A stretch of DNA of 64,000 nucleotides from an uncultured Roseateles sp. (GCF_913777145.1 NZ_CAJYPS010000007.1:124001-188000), one strand, 5' to 3'; shown: positions 48,344 to 57,541, counted from the first letter of the stretch. The notes: a model not told the origin generated them from the letters alone. A program made the numbers and translations.

Positions 48344-51274
48344 TCAGACCGTGTTGTTGTAGTAGGCCGAACCAATGAACGAGGCCAGCTCGGTGACCGC
48401 GGTGGAACCGATGTCGCTGGTGCTGGCCTGGCCGGAAATGTTGATGCCGAAGGTCGCGCCGTTCGTGGCGTTGTCCTGCGGCTTGCCTGCGCCGGACACG
48501 CCGGACCAACTGGCCAACGTGGCAGCCACGGCCGCGATCTTGTTGAGCAGCGCCTGGCGCGTGTTGTAGACATCCAGCCACTTCGCTTGGTCAATGGCCG
48601 GCGTGATGGGTGTGTCCTGGGTGGTGTCGCTCCAGCCCGGCCACAGTGACGACAGGTAGGCGTCCAGCGCACTCACCGCCGCTGAGTAGGCGTCCCGCTC
48701 GGCCACGATGCCCAGGGCATTGGCCTGCGCCACGATGCCCGCCTTCTCGTTGGCGATGGCAGTCCACTGACGAATGATCGCGGGCTTCTCGCTGGCGTCG
48801 AGATAACCATTGCTGCGCATGGTGGCCAGCTGACTGAGCGCGGTGGAGGCGCTGGCGGCCGCGGCAGTCGCAGCGGACTGCGCAGCAAAGCCGGCATCGG
48901 CCAGGCTGCCCAGCGCGTCCAGCGTGCTGGCCGCCGCCCAGATCGAGGCCGCGGTGATGCCGGGCGGCGTGCCGGGTGAGCCGGTGTCGGGGCCGCCAGC
49001 CTCCACCGTGCCAATGACGTAATGCGCCGACGATGGCGTGAAGGCGGCCCAGCCATTGTTGTTGTCGTACTGCCAGCCTCCGGCTGTCTTGCGCGCAGCC
49101 ACATAGGGGTAGTTGGACGGGCCGCCGTCAATGGGGAAGCCAGCGCCCGAGCTGTCCCAAACGATCCAGCAAGAGCCGGCCCGGCTGCCGTACAGCAGGC
49201 CGTTGGGCACCGCCACGGGCGCACCGTTGACCAGCACGGTGCCGGGGGCGTCGATGGGCGCGCCGGAGCTGTTGCGGCCGTGCAGGTAGCACTCGTTGTA
49301 GTTCAGCGCACCGCTGAAGTCGCTGGTGTTGATCTTGATGGCCAGCGTGGCGCCCTTGCGCACCAGGTGCCGGCCCGAGATGACGTAGGCCGTAGGGCTC
49401 ACATCCGCCAGCCCCTGCACGGCCGCCCCAAAGACATTGAAGCTCAGCAGCTTGACGTACACCGTCTTGCCCACCAGCGCGGGGTCGAGGTCGCCGGTGC
49501 GGGCGATGGCGTCGTCCACGCGCACCCAGGGCGTGCCGGCGCCGTGCAGCGTGGGCGTGGTGCCGTAGGCGCCGCGGGACACGCCGCTCAGCGTGTAGGC
49601 GCCAGGGCCGGTGAGTGTGGCGTCCTGGTAGGCCACGTACTCACCCGGTGCGCCGCCGAAGGGCGCGAGATAGGTGAGCGTGGCCAGGCTGGCCACATCC
49701 GCCGCGCTGCCGCTCAGCAGCTGCTGGCCGGCATTGACAGTCAGCCCCAGCGTGCCGGCATCGACACCGTCGGCCGTGAGCACGCCGTATCGGCTGGCCT
49801 GGCGCAGCTCGGTCAGCTGCTTGTAGGTGGTGCCGTCATAGCTCACCCACACCTGGCAGCCGCCCCAGTTCGCGTCGCCGCCGGCCGTGGCAATGCCCAG
49901 CTCGAGGCCGCTACCGGTGAGCGCGCCCGGCAGCTCGAAGATGAGGGGTGCCAGCGCGCTGCCGGGGCTGACGTTGGCATTGAGGGCATAGCCGGCCGGC
50001 GCCTGGGCGGGGTAACGCGGCGCGCTGGCCACGCCGGCGGGGTAGTCCTCGCAGGTGATGGTGAGCTCTTCGTCGCTCTCTTCCACGATGCTCACCACGC
50101 GGGCCGGCACGTCTTCGAGCATGAGCACGCTGTCGGCGATGGTGACCAGGTCCATCACCTCCAGCAGCGCGTAGTGCCACGGCAGGCTGAAGGTGTACTC
50201 GCCCTGCACCAGCAGCGCGCGCTGCTTGCGCAGTTCAGCCACCAGGCGGGCGACGGTGGCCTCGCAGATCCAGTCGGCGCTGATCTGATCCATCGGCCGG
50301 GGGCCGTTGACGGAGATGTCGGTCAGGTCCCGCGCGGTGACGACGGCCGGGTTGTAGCCGTTGGCGCGGTCGAGGTACTGCACCTTCACGATGTTGTATC
50401 GGTCCGCCGGCGTCTTGAGCGCGAGGCTGACCGGCGCCTCGCCATCGCGGGCGATGTAGCAGCTGTCGTTGAGCTGGTAGACGGGCGTGGTGTCGGGCGT
50501 GTAGGTGCGGCCGTTGCCGGTGAGCGCCTCGTCGCCGTAGGGCTTGACCTTGAGCTTGCCCTCGCTCCAGAAGATGGCGGCGTTGGTGAGGTCGGCCATG
50601 GTCTGCAGTGCCTCGGCGGCGGCCACCTGCGCAGTGAGCAGCGGCGAGCCCAGCAGGCCCGAGGCGCTGCAGTAGTCGTACCAGGCCGTCCAGTCGCCGA
50701 TCAGCGCCGCCGGGAAGGCGGCGCCCTGCGTCGGGTGGGTCAGCAGCTCATAGGCGGCCGTGCCGAGGTTGACGTCTGGCGTGGCGGGGCTGACCTGGTA
50801 GGCGCTGCTGTGCCGCACCTCGAAGGCATGGTTCTCGATGCTGGCGCTGTCGCCCAAGTCGTAGCCGCGGGCGCCCACGAAGGCCAGACCGCTGTAGTTG
50901 AGCGTCTCGCTGCCTCGGCCGGCCAGCACGCTCCACTGTGCCTGTCCCACCGCGCCGCCATTGAGCGTGAGGGACAGCGCGCCCAGCGTCGTGGTGGACT
51001 TGCCCTTCCACACGCGCGGGATGTCCACCACCTGGCCGTGGCACAGGCCCACGGCCAGGCTGGCGGTGTAGCTGTAGGTGGTGGAGCTGCCGCCACCGCC
51101 CTTGCCGCCCGCTTTCTGCGTGTGGCTGATGGCCTTGAAATCGCCGTACCAGATGAGGTTGCCGGGCACGCGGTTCATGCCGCGCAGCCAGGCGATGGGG
51201 CCGCCGTAGCAGCTGCTCTGAATGGTGAGCGCCTCCAACTTGGTGGCGCTGGTGTTGATGGCTTTGCCGCCCAT
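48344..51274 (-). CDS. tail tip / host specificity protein (TipJ-like)
   Basis: A 976-residue tail protein. The N-terminal part (IQSSCYGGPIAWLRGMNRVPGNLIWYGDF and the Gly-rich GGKGGGGSSTTYSYTASLAVGL) matches the central tail hub of siphoviruses of the lambda-J/gene transfer agent type. The middle contains fibronectin-like modules. The C-terminal ~190 residues have a helical domain beginning SAATAAAASASTALSQL with YLDASEKPAIIRQWTAIANEK, often found in phage tail adhesion proteins. It would contact the host and plug the tail tube. Its ATG overlaps the stop of the NlpC/P60 gene (TAATG). A longer open frame reaches 51526 but lacks a start supported by context. Confidence 0.85.
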   Translation of the reverse strand: MGGKAINTSATKLEALTIQSSCYGGPIAWLRGMNRVPGNLIWYGDFKAISHTQKAGGKGGGGSSTTYSYTASLAVGLCHGQVVDIPRVWKGKSTTTLGALSLTLNGGAVGQAQWSVLAGRGSETLNYSGLAFVGARGYDLGDSASIENHAFEVRHSSAYQVSPATPDVNLGTAAYELLTHPTQGAAFPAALIGDWTAWYDYCSASGLLGSPLLTAQVAAAEALQTMADLTNAAIFWSEGKLKVKPYGDEALTGNGRTYTPDTTPVYQLNDSCYIARDGEAPVSLALKTPADRYNIVKVQYLDRANGYNPAVVTARDLTDISVNGPRPMDQISADWICEATVARLVAELRKQRALLVQGEYTFSLPWHYALLEVMDLVTIADSVLMLEDVPARVVSIVEESDEELTITCEDYPAGVASAPRYPAQAPAGYALNANVSPGSALAPLIFELPGALTGSGLELGIATAGGDANWGGCQVWVSYDGTTYKQLTELRQASRYGVLTADGVDAGTLGLTVNAGQQLLSGSAADVASLATLTYLAPFGGAPGEYVAYQDATLTGPGAYTLSGVSRGAYGTTPTLHGAGTPWVRVDDAIARTGDLDPALVGKTVYVKLLSFNVFGAAVQGLADVSPTAYVISGRHLVRKGATLAIKINTSDFSGALNYNECYLHGRNSSGAPIDAPGTVLVNGAPVAVPNGLLYGSRAGSCWIVWDSSGAGFPIDGGPSNYPYVAARKTAGGWQYDNNNGWAAFTPSSAHYVIGTVEAGGPDTGSPGTPPGITAASIWAAASTLDALGSLADAGFAAQSAATAAAASASTALSQLATMRSNGYLDASEKPAIIRQWTAIANEKAGIVAQANALGIVAERDAYSAAVSALDAYLSSLWPGWSDTTQDTPITPAIDQAKWLDVYNTRQALLNKIAAVAATLASWSGVSGAGKPQDNATNGATFGINISGQASTSDIGSTAVTELASFIGSAYYNNTV

Positions 51275-51717
51275 TACATGAGGCTCCAGAACTGCACATC
51301 GCGGCCGGCGAGCGGTTGCTCGTGGAGGCCCGACTCGATGACCTGCTGTGTGGTGTCGGCGTAGGCGTGCACCACCAGGCCGCCGCCGGTGCAGATGCCG
51401 GAGTGGCTGAAGGTGCGGCCGAACTTGAACATGGCGATGTCGCCCGCCTCGGGCTGCTCGACCTGGCGCGCGCCGGCGCGCTGCAGCCAGGCGAGATACA
51501 GCTCCTCGCTGCGGTGCAGATGCCACTGCGTGCTGTAGTGGCCCACGTCCAGCGACGGGGCGAGGCCCAGCGCGTCGGCATAGACGGCGAGCAGGATCTG
51601 CGCGCAGTCCACACCCACACCCTTGATGCGGGCGTGGTGGTGATATGGCGTGGCGAGCCAGCTGCGGGCCTCGGCCACGATGGCGGCGCGGATCTCGGCG
51701 ACAGGGGCGGCGCTCAC
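51274..51717 (-). CDS. NlpC/P60 family tail-associated peptidase
   Basis: A 147-residue cysteine peptidase with catalytic Cys38 in GVDCAQ and His105 in FSHSGI. Tail proteins of this kind (lambda gpK-like) cut peptide stems of peptidoglycan during DNA injection or act as tail-tip assembly peptidases. It lies between the DUF2163 gene (ATGA overlap) and the tail tip gene (TAATG overlap), the standard order in this tail module. Confidence 0.9.
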   Translation of the reverse strand: MSAAPVAEIRAAIVAEARSWLATPYHHHARIKGVGVDCAQILLAVYADALGLAPSLDVGHYSTQWHLHRSEELYLAWLQRAGARQVEQPEAGDIAMFKFGRTFSHSGICTGGGLVVHAYADTTQQVIESGLHEQPLAGRDVQFWSLM

Positions 51718-52595
51718 AGCACGGTCTCCGGTTGCGGCACGTAGGGGTAGCCCTTGAAGCGGCTCAGGTTGTTGAACTTGCCGCTGCAGGTGGCCTGCAG
51801 GCCGTCGCAGCCCGGCACCACGGTGAAGGCGTCACCCGCCACCACGGCAGCCGGCAGCGGCGAGAGCACCGTCACCAGCCCGCCCGGGTGGCTCTTGACG
51901 GTGCGGCTGACGCCGGCGTTGTTGCCGGTGGTGAAGGTGATGGTGCCCAGGTCGAAGTAGCCCGCCGCCTGGGCCAGGTTGCTCTGGAAGCGCGTGCGCC
52001 CAAGCACGCTGGGACCGGTCGCCGCGCCGGCGGCCTGGAAGGTGGCACGGTTGAGGCCGCACTCGCTGTCGTACACGGTGCGCAGGCACTGGGCCTGGTA
52101 GACCTCGCGCGGCACCTGGATGTTGAGCAGCTGCAGATCGCTCTTGACGTTGACCTGCGCTTCGCGGCGCGTGAGCAGCGGGATGTCGGCCACCGCGCCG
52201 CTGAACCACAGCAGCGCGCCGCGGGGGGCCGTGTCGCCCAGGGTCCAGAAGGCGCGGTCCAGCTGCACGCGGGCGCCGACCAGGCCGCCCGCCGCGATGA
52301 AGGCCAGCAGCGGCTTGCCGGCAATGGGCACGGGGCGCGTGGCGTCGGTGTAGAGCGTGATGGACAAGGTGTCGACCTCGGTGCCGATGCTCCACTTGCA
52401 GCGCGTGCGGGTGATGCCGGGCCCGGGCTGCCAGGTGAGGCCGTTGCCGGTGACGGCGCCGTCGCGGCTCGTCCAGCGCAGCACCTGGCCGCTGGCCAGG
52501 GTGATGGTGTAGAGGTCGCACTTCTCCAGCGGCGCGCCGGAGTTGAGCAAGGCGGCCAGCGCACCGGCGCTGGACTCCCACAGGGCAGTTCTCAT
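51714..52595 (-). CDS. DUF2163 domain phage tail protein
   Basis: A 293-residue protein of the DUF2163 / phage BR0599 family (distal tail hub). Features are DLYTITLASGQVLRWTSRDG in the first third and a C-terminal Cys-containing zone (VVPGCDGLQATCSGKFNNLSRFKGYPYVP), which is typical of the family and may bind metal or an iron-sulfur cluster. It would form a ring between tape-measure-bound tail tube and tail tip. It overlaps the DUF2460 and NlpC genes. Confidence 0.9.
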   Translation of the reverse strand: MRTALWESSAGALAALLNSGAPLEKCDLYTITLASGQVLRWTSRDGAVTGNGLTWQPGPGITRTRCKWSIGTEVDTLSITLYTDATRPVPIAGKPLLAFIAAGGLVGARVQLDRAFWTLGDTAPRGALLWFSGAVADIPLLTRREAQVNVKSDLQLLNIQVPREVYQAQCLRTVYDSECGLNRATFQAAGAATGPSVLGRTRFQSNLAQAAGYFDLGTITFTTGNNAGVSRTVKSHPGGLVTVLSPLPAAVVAGDAFTVVPGCDGLQATCSGKFNNLSRFKGYPYVPQPETVL

Positions 52596-53182
52596 ATCGG
52601 CTTGACGGTCCTGAACTCGACCTTCTTGGCCTCGAGGAAGGTCGAGAAGGAACGGGTGAAGTCGAGGGTTTCGGCGGTGAAGCGGCAGCGCCAGTAGTAC
52701 GGGCCGCTCCAGCGCAGCTGGGCGCCGGCGGCGGGCGCGGCGGCAAAGGTCACCTGTCCCAGCGGGCTGACCGTGGCGCCGTTGGCCACGCCGGCCACGG
52801 TGAAGGTGAGACCTGACCCCGGGCCGTAGATGGGCTCGAAGAAGCTGCCCGAGGTGCGGCCCAACTGGAAGGTGGCGGTGACGCCGTCGCCGATGCCGAA
52901 CAGCTCATTGGTGGCGAGGTTGTCTTCAGGGTCTTGGAACAGCCAGTCGTCGAAGGTGCCGCCCACGCGGTTGAAGAAGCCCACCAGGGTCTGGTACTCG
53001 GCCAGGGCCTGCGACACGCGCAGGAACTCGAAGCCGAGGCTGTAGAGATAGCGCGGCACCGAGGCGTCGCGCGCGCGGAACTCGCGCAGGCTGGGCGTCG
53101 TCTTGATGCTCACAGGTGGCGCCACCACGGACCGGGCCGCGAAGGTCTGGCCGGGGAAGGCGGGGAATACGAGTTGGCTCAT
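52592..53182 (-). CDS. DUF2460 domain phage tail protein (distal tail)
   Basis: A 196-residue protein of the DUF2460 family, a distal tail (Dit-like) component. It has an N-terminal FPAFPGQTF segment and, near the C-terminus, WRCRFTAETLDFTRSFSTFLEAKKVEF. It begins at the ATG overlapping the tape measure stop (ATGA) and is followed by DUF2163, the usual order for siphoviruses and gene transfer agents. Confidence 0.9.
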   Translation of the reverse strand: MSQLVFPAFPGQTFAARSVVAPPVSIKTTPSLREFRARDASVPRYLYSLGFEFLRVSQALAEYQTLVGFFNRVGGTFDDWLFQDPEDNLATNELFGIGDGVTATFQLGRTSGSFFEPIYGPGSGLTFTVAGVANGATVSPLGQVTFAAAPAAGAQLRWSGPYYWRCRFTAETLDFTRSFSTFLEAKKVEFRTVKPI

Positions 53183-55548
53183 TTCTTGAGGAACCCGAGG
53201 GCGTTGTCGCGGTGCGCGGCGCCGAGGGCATTGACCAGCGCGTCGCGGTTGACCATGAAGAAGTTGCCCGGCATGGGGTGCACGGCCAGCTGCACCGGCG
53301 CCGGTGCAGGCGCCTGCACACCCTGCCCTGCCAGGCCGCGGATGACATCGGCCTGCGCGGCGGGCAGCACCATCTCGCGCTCGTGCAGCTGCGTGAGCGG
53401 GTTGACGCCGGAGGGGATGTCGAAGCCGCCACGCGCACTGGGCAGCAGCGCGCGGGCGCCCAGCACCAGGGCCATGATGGCCGCGAAGGCGCCCATGGCC
53501 AGGCCGGGACCCACCACCGGGATGGCCGCCTGCGAGGCGGCTGCGCCCGACGCTGCCTCGGTCGCGTTGGCGCTGATAACTGCGTCGGCCTCGGCCAGCT
53601 TGACGCCTGCGGTGGTACTTGAGCTTGCTGTCTGAACCGACTTCTCGGCCGTCGCCCCCATGACCGATGCGGCCAGCTGAGCCGCCTTGCCGGCGAGCCA
53701 TTTCTTGACCATGTCGCCCACCACCGCGGTGGCGAACCACGAGCTGAGCTCGGTGAACACCGCGCGCATGGCGCTGCGCCAGGTGAGCGTGCCGTTCATC
53801 ATGGCCTGCAGGCCTTTGTCCCACAGGCCGGACATGCGCTCCTGCAGGTCCGTCCACACCGCGTTTTGCTGCACGGCCACCTGGCCGCGGATCTGCTGCA
53901 GCTTGGCCTGGTGCTCGATCTCCAGCGCCTCGAGCTGGTTGTTGATCTGGGCGATCTGCACCGGGTCGCGCTCGGGGTCGAGGGCAGCCCGGGCGCCTTC
54001 GAGCGCGGCGCGCTTGACGCGGGCGCGGCGCTCTTCGAATTCGAGCTGCTGGGCGAGCAGCTGCTCTTGCGTGGCGCGACCCAGTTGCACCTGCAGGCTG
54101 GCCTGGGCCTCTTCGGCGTCGATGTCGCCCAGCAGGCGGGCCTGCAGCGCGGCGGTGGCCAGCGCGCCCAGCTGCTGCTCGCGCTGGGCGGTTTCGCGCA
54201 GCACCTCGATGCGGGCGGCCGAGGCTTTCTTGGCGACGTTGACCTTGTCGGCCTCGGTGAGCTGGGCGTACTGGAGCAGGTCTTCCCAGTACTTGAGCTC
54301 GGCCTCTTTGCTGAGGCCGTGCAGCGCGTCGCGCTCGGCGGCGACGCGCTTCTCTTCCTCGAGCTGGGCCTCGTAGTAGGACATGAAGGACGGGGCCTTC
54401 TTCTCCTTCTCGTCGCCGGTCTTGAAGGCTCCTTGCTGGCGGGTGCCGGCCTTGGGTGCCTTGACCGCAGTGCCCTCGCCCCACACGCGCTCGAAGTCGC
54501 CGGAGAACTTGCCTTGTGCCTCCTTCAGCGCGTCGGCGCTGTTGCTGATGACGTTGCGGATGCCCTGGACATAGCGGTCCTTCATGCGGTCCCACACGTC
54601 GGCCGCGCCCTTGAAGTCGCCAGAGAACACCTTCGCCATCAACTCGCCTAGGAGGCCGAACTGATCGATGGCCATGTTGATCTGCTCGAAGATCACGCCC
54701 ATGACGGTCTGCACCGTCCACTGCAGCCCACGAAACACCAGAAGCAGGCCGGTCACCGCGACCTTGAAGACCTCCACCACATAGGGCCCGGTGGAGGCGA
54801 AGTAGTTGCCCATTTCCGCAAACACCGGCATGACGGCACGGCCGATGTTGACCTGCACGGCGGTGAGCACGTCGCCCACGTCGTTCATGGCGGCCTTGTA
54901 GGCCTTGGTGGCCTCGACGCCCTCCTGCGTGAGGCTGAGGCCCAGCTCTTCGTTCTTCTTCTTGGCGTCGTCGACGATGTCGTTGTTGAGCTTCTGCAGC
55001 TTCATGGCGTCGTCGACGCCCTTGCCGAACAGCTCCATGGCGGCGGTGGTTTGGTCCAGCCCCGGCTTGAACTGGCCCACCACCTGCAGGGCCTCCTGGA
55101 ACAGCTCGCGGCTGTCGCGCAGGTGGCCGTTGGCGTCGCGGGTCTTGATGCCCATGTCCACCAGGCCCTGCTCATTGGTCTTGAGCTGCTTGGCGAACTT
55201 GTCGAACGCGCCGATGTAGGTTTCGCTGTCGCTGCCGATGTCGCCGAGCGCGGTGTTGAGCGCGCCGGCCTCTTCGGCCGAAATGCCCAGGCGCTTGGCC
55301 AGGCTCATGGTCTCGCCGGTGAGCTTGTTGGCCTCGCTGATGGCCTCTTTGAAGAAGCTGCCGCCGCCGACGATGGCGGTGATGATGAAGAGCTTCTTCT
55401 GGACCTGTTCAAACGCGTTGCTGACCTGGTCGAAGTGGCTCTTGATCTTGTCGGCGCTGCCCTTGGCCGCGTCGGCGGCCGTGTTCATGGCGGACGCGAA
55501 CTTGGAGGCGTCGCCGTCAACGCCGTACTCAACGACTTTTTCGCTCAT
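53179..55548 (-). CDS. tail length tape measure protein
   Basis: A 789-residue mostly helical protein. It starts MSEKVVEYGVDGDASKFAS, with an N-terminal domain containing LAKRLGISAEEAGALNTALG as in many tape measure proteins, hydrophobic segments near 230-300, long coiled coils at about 390-560, and a C-terminal Ala/Gly-rich hydrophobic zone. It sets tail length and helps DNA passage. At roughly 1.5 angstrom per residue this suggests a tail of about 120 nm. Its ATG overlaps the stop of the -1 frame chaperone. It carries one palindrome copy at 53304-53319 (GVQAPAPAP) overlapped by another 20-bp palindrome. Confidence 0.9.
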   Translation of the reverse strand: MSEKVVEYGVDGDASKFASAMNTAADAAKGSADKIKSHFDQVSNAFEQVQKKLFIITAIVGGGSFFKEAISEANKLTGETMSLAKRLGISAEEAGALNTALGDIGSDSETYIGAFDKFAKQLKTNEQGLVDMGIKTRDANGHLRDSRELFQEALQVVGQFKPGLDQTTAAMELFGKGVDDAMKLQKLNNDIVDDAKKKNEELGLSLTQEGVEATKAYKAAMNDVGDVLTAVQVNIGRAVMPVFAEMGNYFASTGPYVVEVFKVAVTGLLLVFRGLQWTVQTVMGVIFEQINMAIDQFGLLGELMAKVFSGDFKGAADVWDRMKDRYVQGIRNVISNSADALKEAQGKFSGDFERVWGEGTAVKAPKAGTRQQGAFKTGDEKEKKAPSFMSYYEAQLEEEKRVAAERDALHGLSKEAELKYWEDLLQYAQLTEADKVNVAKKASAARIEVLRETAQREQQLGALATAALQARLLGDIDAEEAQASLQVQLGRATQEQLLAQQLEFEERRARVKRAALEGARAALDPERDPVQIAQINNQLEALEIEHQAKLQQIRGQVAVQQNAVWTDLQERMSGLWDKGLQAMMNGTLTWRSAMRAVFTELSSWFATAVVGDMVKKWLAGKAAQLAASVMGATAEKSVQTASSSTTAGVKLAEADAVISANATEAASGAAASQAAIPVVGPGLAMGAFAAIMALVLGARALLPSARGGFDIPSGVNPLTQLHEREMVLPAAQADVIRGLAGQGVQAPAPAPVQLAVHPMPGNFFMVNRDALVNALGAAHRDNALGFLKK
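53290..53309. repeat. 20-bp perfect palindrome in the tape measure gene
   Basis: CTGCACCGGCGCCGGTGCAG is its own reverse complement and partly overlaps the GTGCAGGCGCCTGCAC copy at 53304-53319, giving a compact double palindrome in the Ala-Pro-rich linker of the tape measure gene. Confidence 0.7.
53304..53319. repeat. dispersed palindrome GTGCAGGCGCCTGCAC, copy 2
   Basis: A perfect 16-bp palindrome in the tape measure gene, read V-Q-A-P-A. It lies 5492 bp from copy 1. Confidence 0.8.
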
Positions 55549-56134
55549 GGGGTGGGGGTGCGGCTAGACCAGGCGCTGTCGTCCACCGCAGGGGCGCTGA
55601 CGACAGGGGTGCTGGCGAGGATGGGGGCGAGGCCGGGGGCGTCTTCAGCCCGCTGGATGGGCTTGGGGGGCTCGTAGCCGAGGTAGGCCGCCACCAGGGC
55701 GTGCACGGGCGGGTGCTGGCGCCAGTGCCTGGTGAGGGATTGCAGGCGGTGGAGATCGAGCTCGGCCTCGGCCTGCGTCCAGCCCCAGCCGAGGGTGTGG
55801 ACGCAGAAGGCGAAGACCGAGTCCCAGTCGATCAGCTCGAAGGGTTCTCCACCGCCAGGGCTTCCCCCGGCGCGGGCTCCGGCACGGTGATGCCCCAGCA
55901 GGCGGCGAAGATGACGCCGGCGTTGTCGACGTCGACGACCTGCTCGATCTGCTCGGCGGTGACGGCGGGGTCCACACGCTTGGCAGCGGCCAGGGCCAGG
56001 GCGGAGGTGAGCTCCACCATTTCCAGCGGGTCCAGCTCGTTGCGCTTGGCGCGCACGATCTCGGCCTTGTGCTCGCGCAGGGTGACGGCCAGCAGCGGGC
56101 CGAGGCGCAGGCCGTGGGTGGTGATGACTTTCAT
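55545..56134 (-). CDS. tail assembly chaperone fusion made by a predicted -1 frameshift (GT-like)
   Basis: The 0-frame chaperone starting at 56134 stops at 55832. A second open frame, -1 relative to it, continues without its own credible start codon (DWDSVFAFCVHTLGWGWTQA...) and ends at 55545, overlapping the tape measure ATG. A run CCGGGGGAAG at 55861-55870 lies inside the overlap and could allow the ribosome to slip back one base, giving a protein of about 196 residues (first ~90 from G, then ~106 from T). This is the conserved lambda G/GT arrangement; the slip site is not a textbook X-XXY-YYZ heptamer, so the exact place is uncertain. Confidence 0.6.
55832..56134 (-). CDS. tail assembly chaperone (G-like, 0 frame)
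   Basis: A 100-residue protein (MKVITTHGLRLGPLLAVTLREHK, later VTAEQIEQVVDVDNAGVIFAACWGITVPEP) between the major tail protein and tape measure genes, the position of lambda gpG. It should bind the tape measure protein and recruit tail tube subunits. Its ATG overlaps the stop of the major tail gene. A minority of ribosomes are predicted to shift frame near its end. Confidence 0.75.
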   Translation of the reverse strand: MKVITTHGLRLGPLLAVTLREHKAEIVRAKRNELDPLEMVELTSALALAAAKRVDPAVTAEQIEQVVDVDNAGVIFAACWGITVPEPAPGEALAVENPSS

Positions 56135-56892
56135 TCGGCGTTCACCAGGTAGCCGATGTTGCCGGCCGGGTCGCAGAATGCGGACCACTCGAAGTTGACC
56201 TCGCCGAAGTCGTCTTGCTTGGGCGCGAAGCTCAGCTTGCTCGCGGTGCAGTTGGGGAAGCGCCAGTTGTGCTGCTTGCCAGCGTAGTTGATGGACAGGT
56301 CGACGCCGAACACGGGCGCGGCGCCCATGAGCTGCTGGGTGAGCGGGATCTGCTTGGCGCCGGCGGCGGTGACGGTGAACTGCGAGCTGATGAACACCAG
56401 CTTGGCGGTGTCGGCCGCGGCGAAGGTGTAGACGCCCGCAGCCACGCTGTATTGCCCGGTGGTGGGCGCGCTGGCCACGCGCTGCATGGGCAGGCCGTTG
56501 GCGTCCATGACGCCGAGGTCCCGCAGCCAGGTGCCGCCCGACATGGCGGGGGTGATGGTGTAGGGGCTGGCGGGCACGGCCGTGCCGGCCAGGTCGTTGT
56601 AGACGGCCTGCAACGTGCCCGTGCTCATGTTCTGACCGAAGTAGAGGTCGTTGAGCACGCGGCCGCTGAGGCGAGCGAACTTGGCCTTGAAGTCGAACTT
56701 CATCTTGCCGGCGCCCACGGCGACGGGCATGTTGTTGTTGCCGTAGAGCATCTTGAGGTCGCGCGAGAAGTCGGCGCTGATGTCCTGCAGTTCGCCGAAC
56801 TTGACCGGCGTGGGGATGGCGATGGTGGCGCCGGTGGCGTCCTGCGTGGCAGTGCCCCACAGGGTGCCGACGCCGAAGAGGAATTGGCTCAT
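56131..56892 (-). CDS. major tail tube protein
   Basis: A 253-residue protein starting MSQFLFGVGTLWGTATQDATGA with beta-rich sequence (KMKFDFKAKFARLSGRVLNDLYFGQ, PVFGVDLSINYAGKQHNWRFPN), typical of the phage tail tube family of siphoviruses. Its place directly upstream of the tail chaperones and tape measure supports this. An ATG at 56892 is used; the longer frame upstream is a shadow of the next gene. Confidence 0.85.
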   Translation of the reverse strand: MSQFLFGVGTLWGTATQDATGATIAIPTPVKFGELQDISADFSRDLKMLYGNNNMPVAVGAGKMKFDFKAKFARLSGRVLNDLYFGQNMSTGTLQAVYNDLAGTAVPASPYTITPAMSGGTWLRDLGVMDANGLPMQRVASAPTTGQYSVAAGVYTFAAADTAKLVFISSQFTVTAAGAKQIPLTQQLMGAAPVFGVDLSINYAGKQHNWRFPNCTASKLSFAPKQDDFGEVNFEWSAFCDPAGNIGYLVNAE

Positions 56893-56917
56893 GGTGGTGG
56901 TCCTTGGTGGTGGAGGG

Positions 56918-57355
56918 TCAGGGGCGCTGGGTGATGTCCCCGGCGCGGGTGAAGAAGGTGACGGCGTAGTGCACGGTGAGCGTGCCGGCCGTGCGATCGG
57001 CCTCCTGGGCATCGGCGTCGTCGCCGCGGCGCACGAGCTGCGCGCCGAGGGCCTGCAGGCCGGGGTCGGCCAGCAGGGCGGCATGGGCGGCCGTGTCGAC
57101 CGTGTCGGCCAGGCTGTCCCACGGGTCGCCGCGCACGAAGATGGCCAGGTCCAGCGTCATGCGGTGCTGCAGGCTGCCCGCGCCGGCGGGCATGGCCTCG
57201 GGCGTGCCTCGGTAGAGCACGCAGATGGCCGGTGACACGTCGCGCGTGATGGACACCTCGCGCGCCCGGAAGACGTTGGCGCCGGCCGGCGTGGCACCGG
57301 CCAGCACCAGAGCCACCCGGGCGAGGATTTGCTCGCGCAACGAGGTGCCGGCCAT
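56918..57355 (-). CDS. tail terminator / minor tail protein (gpU-like)
   Basis: A 145-residue protein beginning MAGTSLREQILARVALVLAG, with DLAIFVRGDPWDSLADTVDTAAHAALLAD in the centre and GTLTVHYAVTFFTRAGDITQ at the end. This is the sequence style of small phage proteins that cap the tail tube and join it to the head. It lies immediately upstream of the major tail protein. Family placement is from pattern and order. Confidence 0.7.
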   Translation of the reverse strand: MAGTSLREQILARVALVLAGATPAGANVFRAREVSITRDVSPAICVLYRGTPEAMPAGAGSLQHRMTLDLAIFVRGDPWDSLADTVDTAAHAALLADPGLQALGAQLVRRGDDADAQEADRTAGTLTVHYAVTFFTRAGDITQRP

Positions 57356-57358
57356 GCG

Positions 57359-57541
57359 TCAGGCCTCGGCCGGGTGGTCGTTGGCCGGCCGGGCCTCGGC
57401 AGCGGCCTCGCCGTCGAGCTGCACCAGCTGATGCTCGTATTGCTTGGCGATGTCGTCGGGCAGCTCGATCTCTTTGCCGGGGCCGAGCAGGGAGCCGTCG
57501 TCCTGGCGGAAGCTGCCATGGGTGATGCGGTAGCGCTTCAT
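57359..57541 (-). CDS. small hypothetical phage protein
   Basis: A 60-residue protein (MKRYRITHGSFRQDDGSLLGPGKEIELPDDIAKQY). No membrane segment is seen; the GSLLGPGKEIELP stretch resembles small head-tail region proteins present in many siphoviruses. It ends 3 bases before the next gene start. Function unknown. Confidence 0.65.
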   Translation of the reverse strand: MKRYRITHGSFRQDDGSLLGPGKEIELPDDIAKQYEHQLVQLDGEAAAEARPANDHPAEA

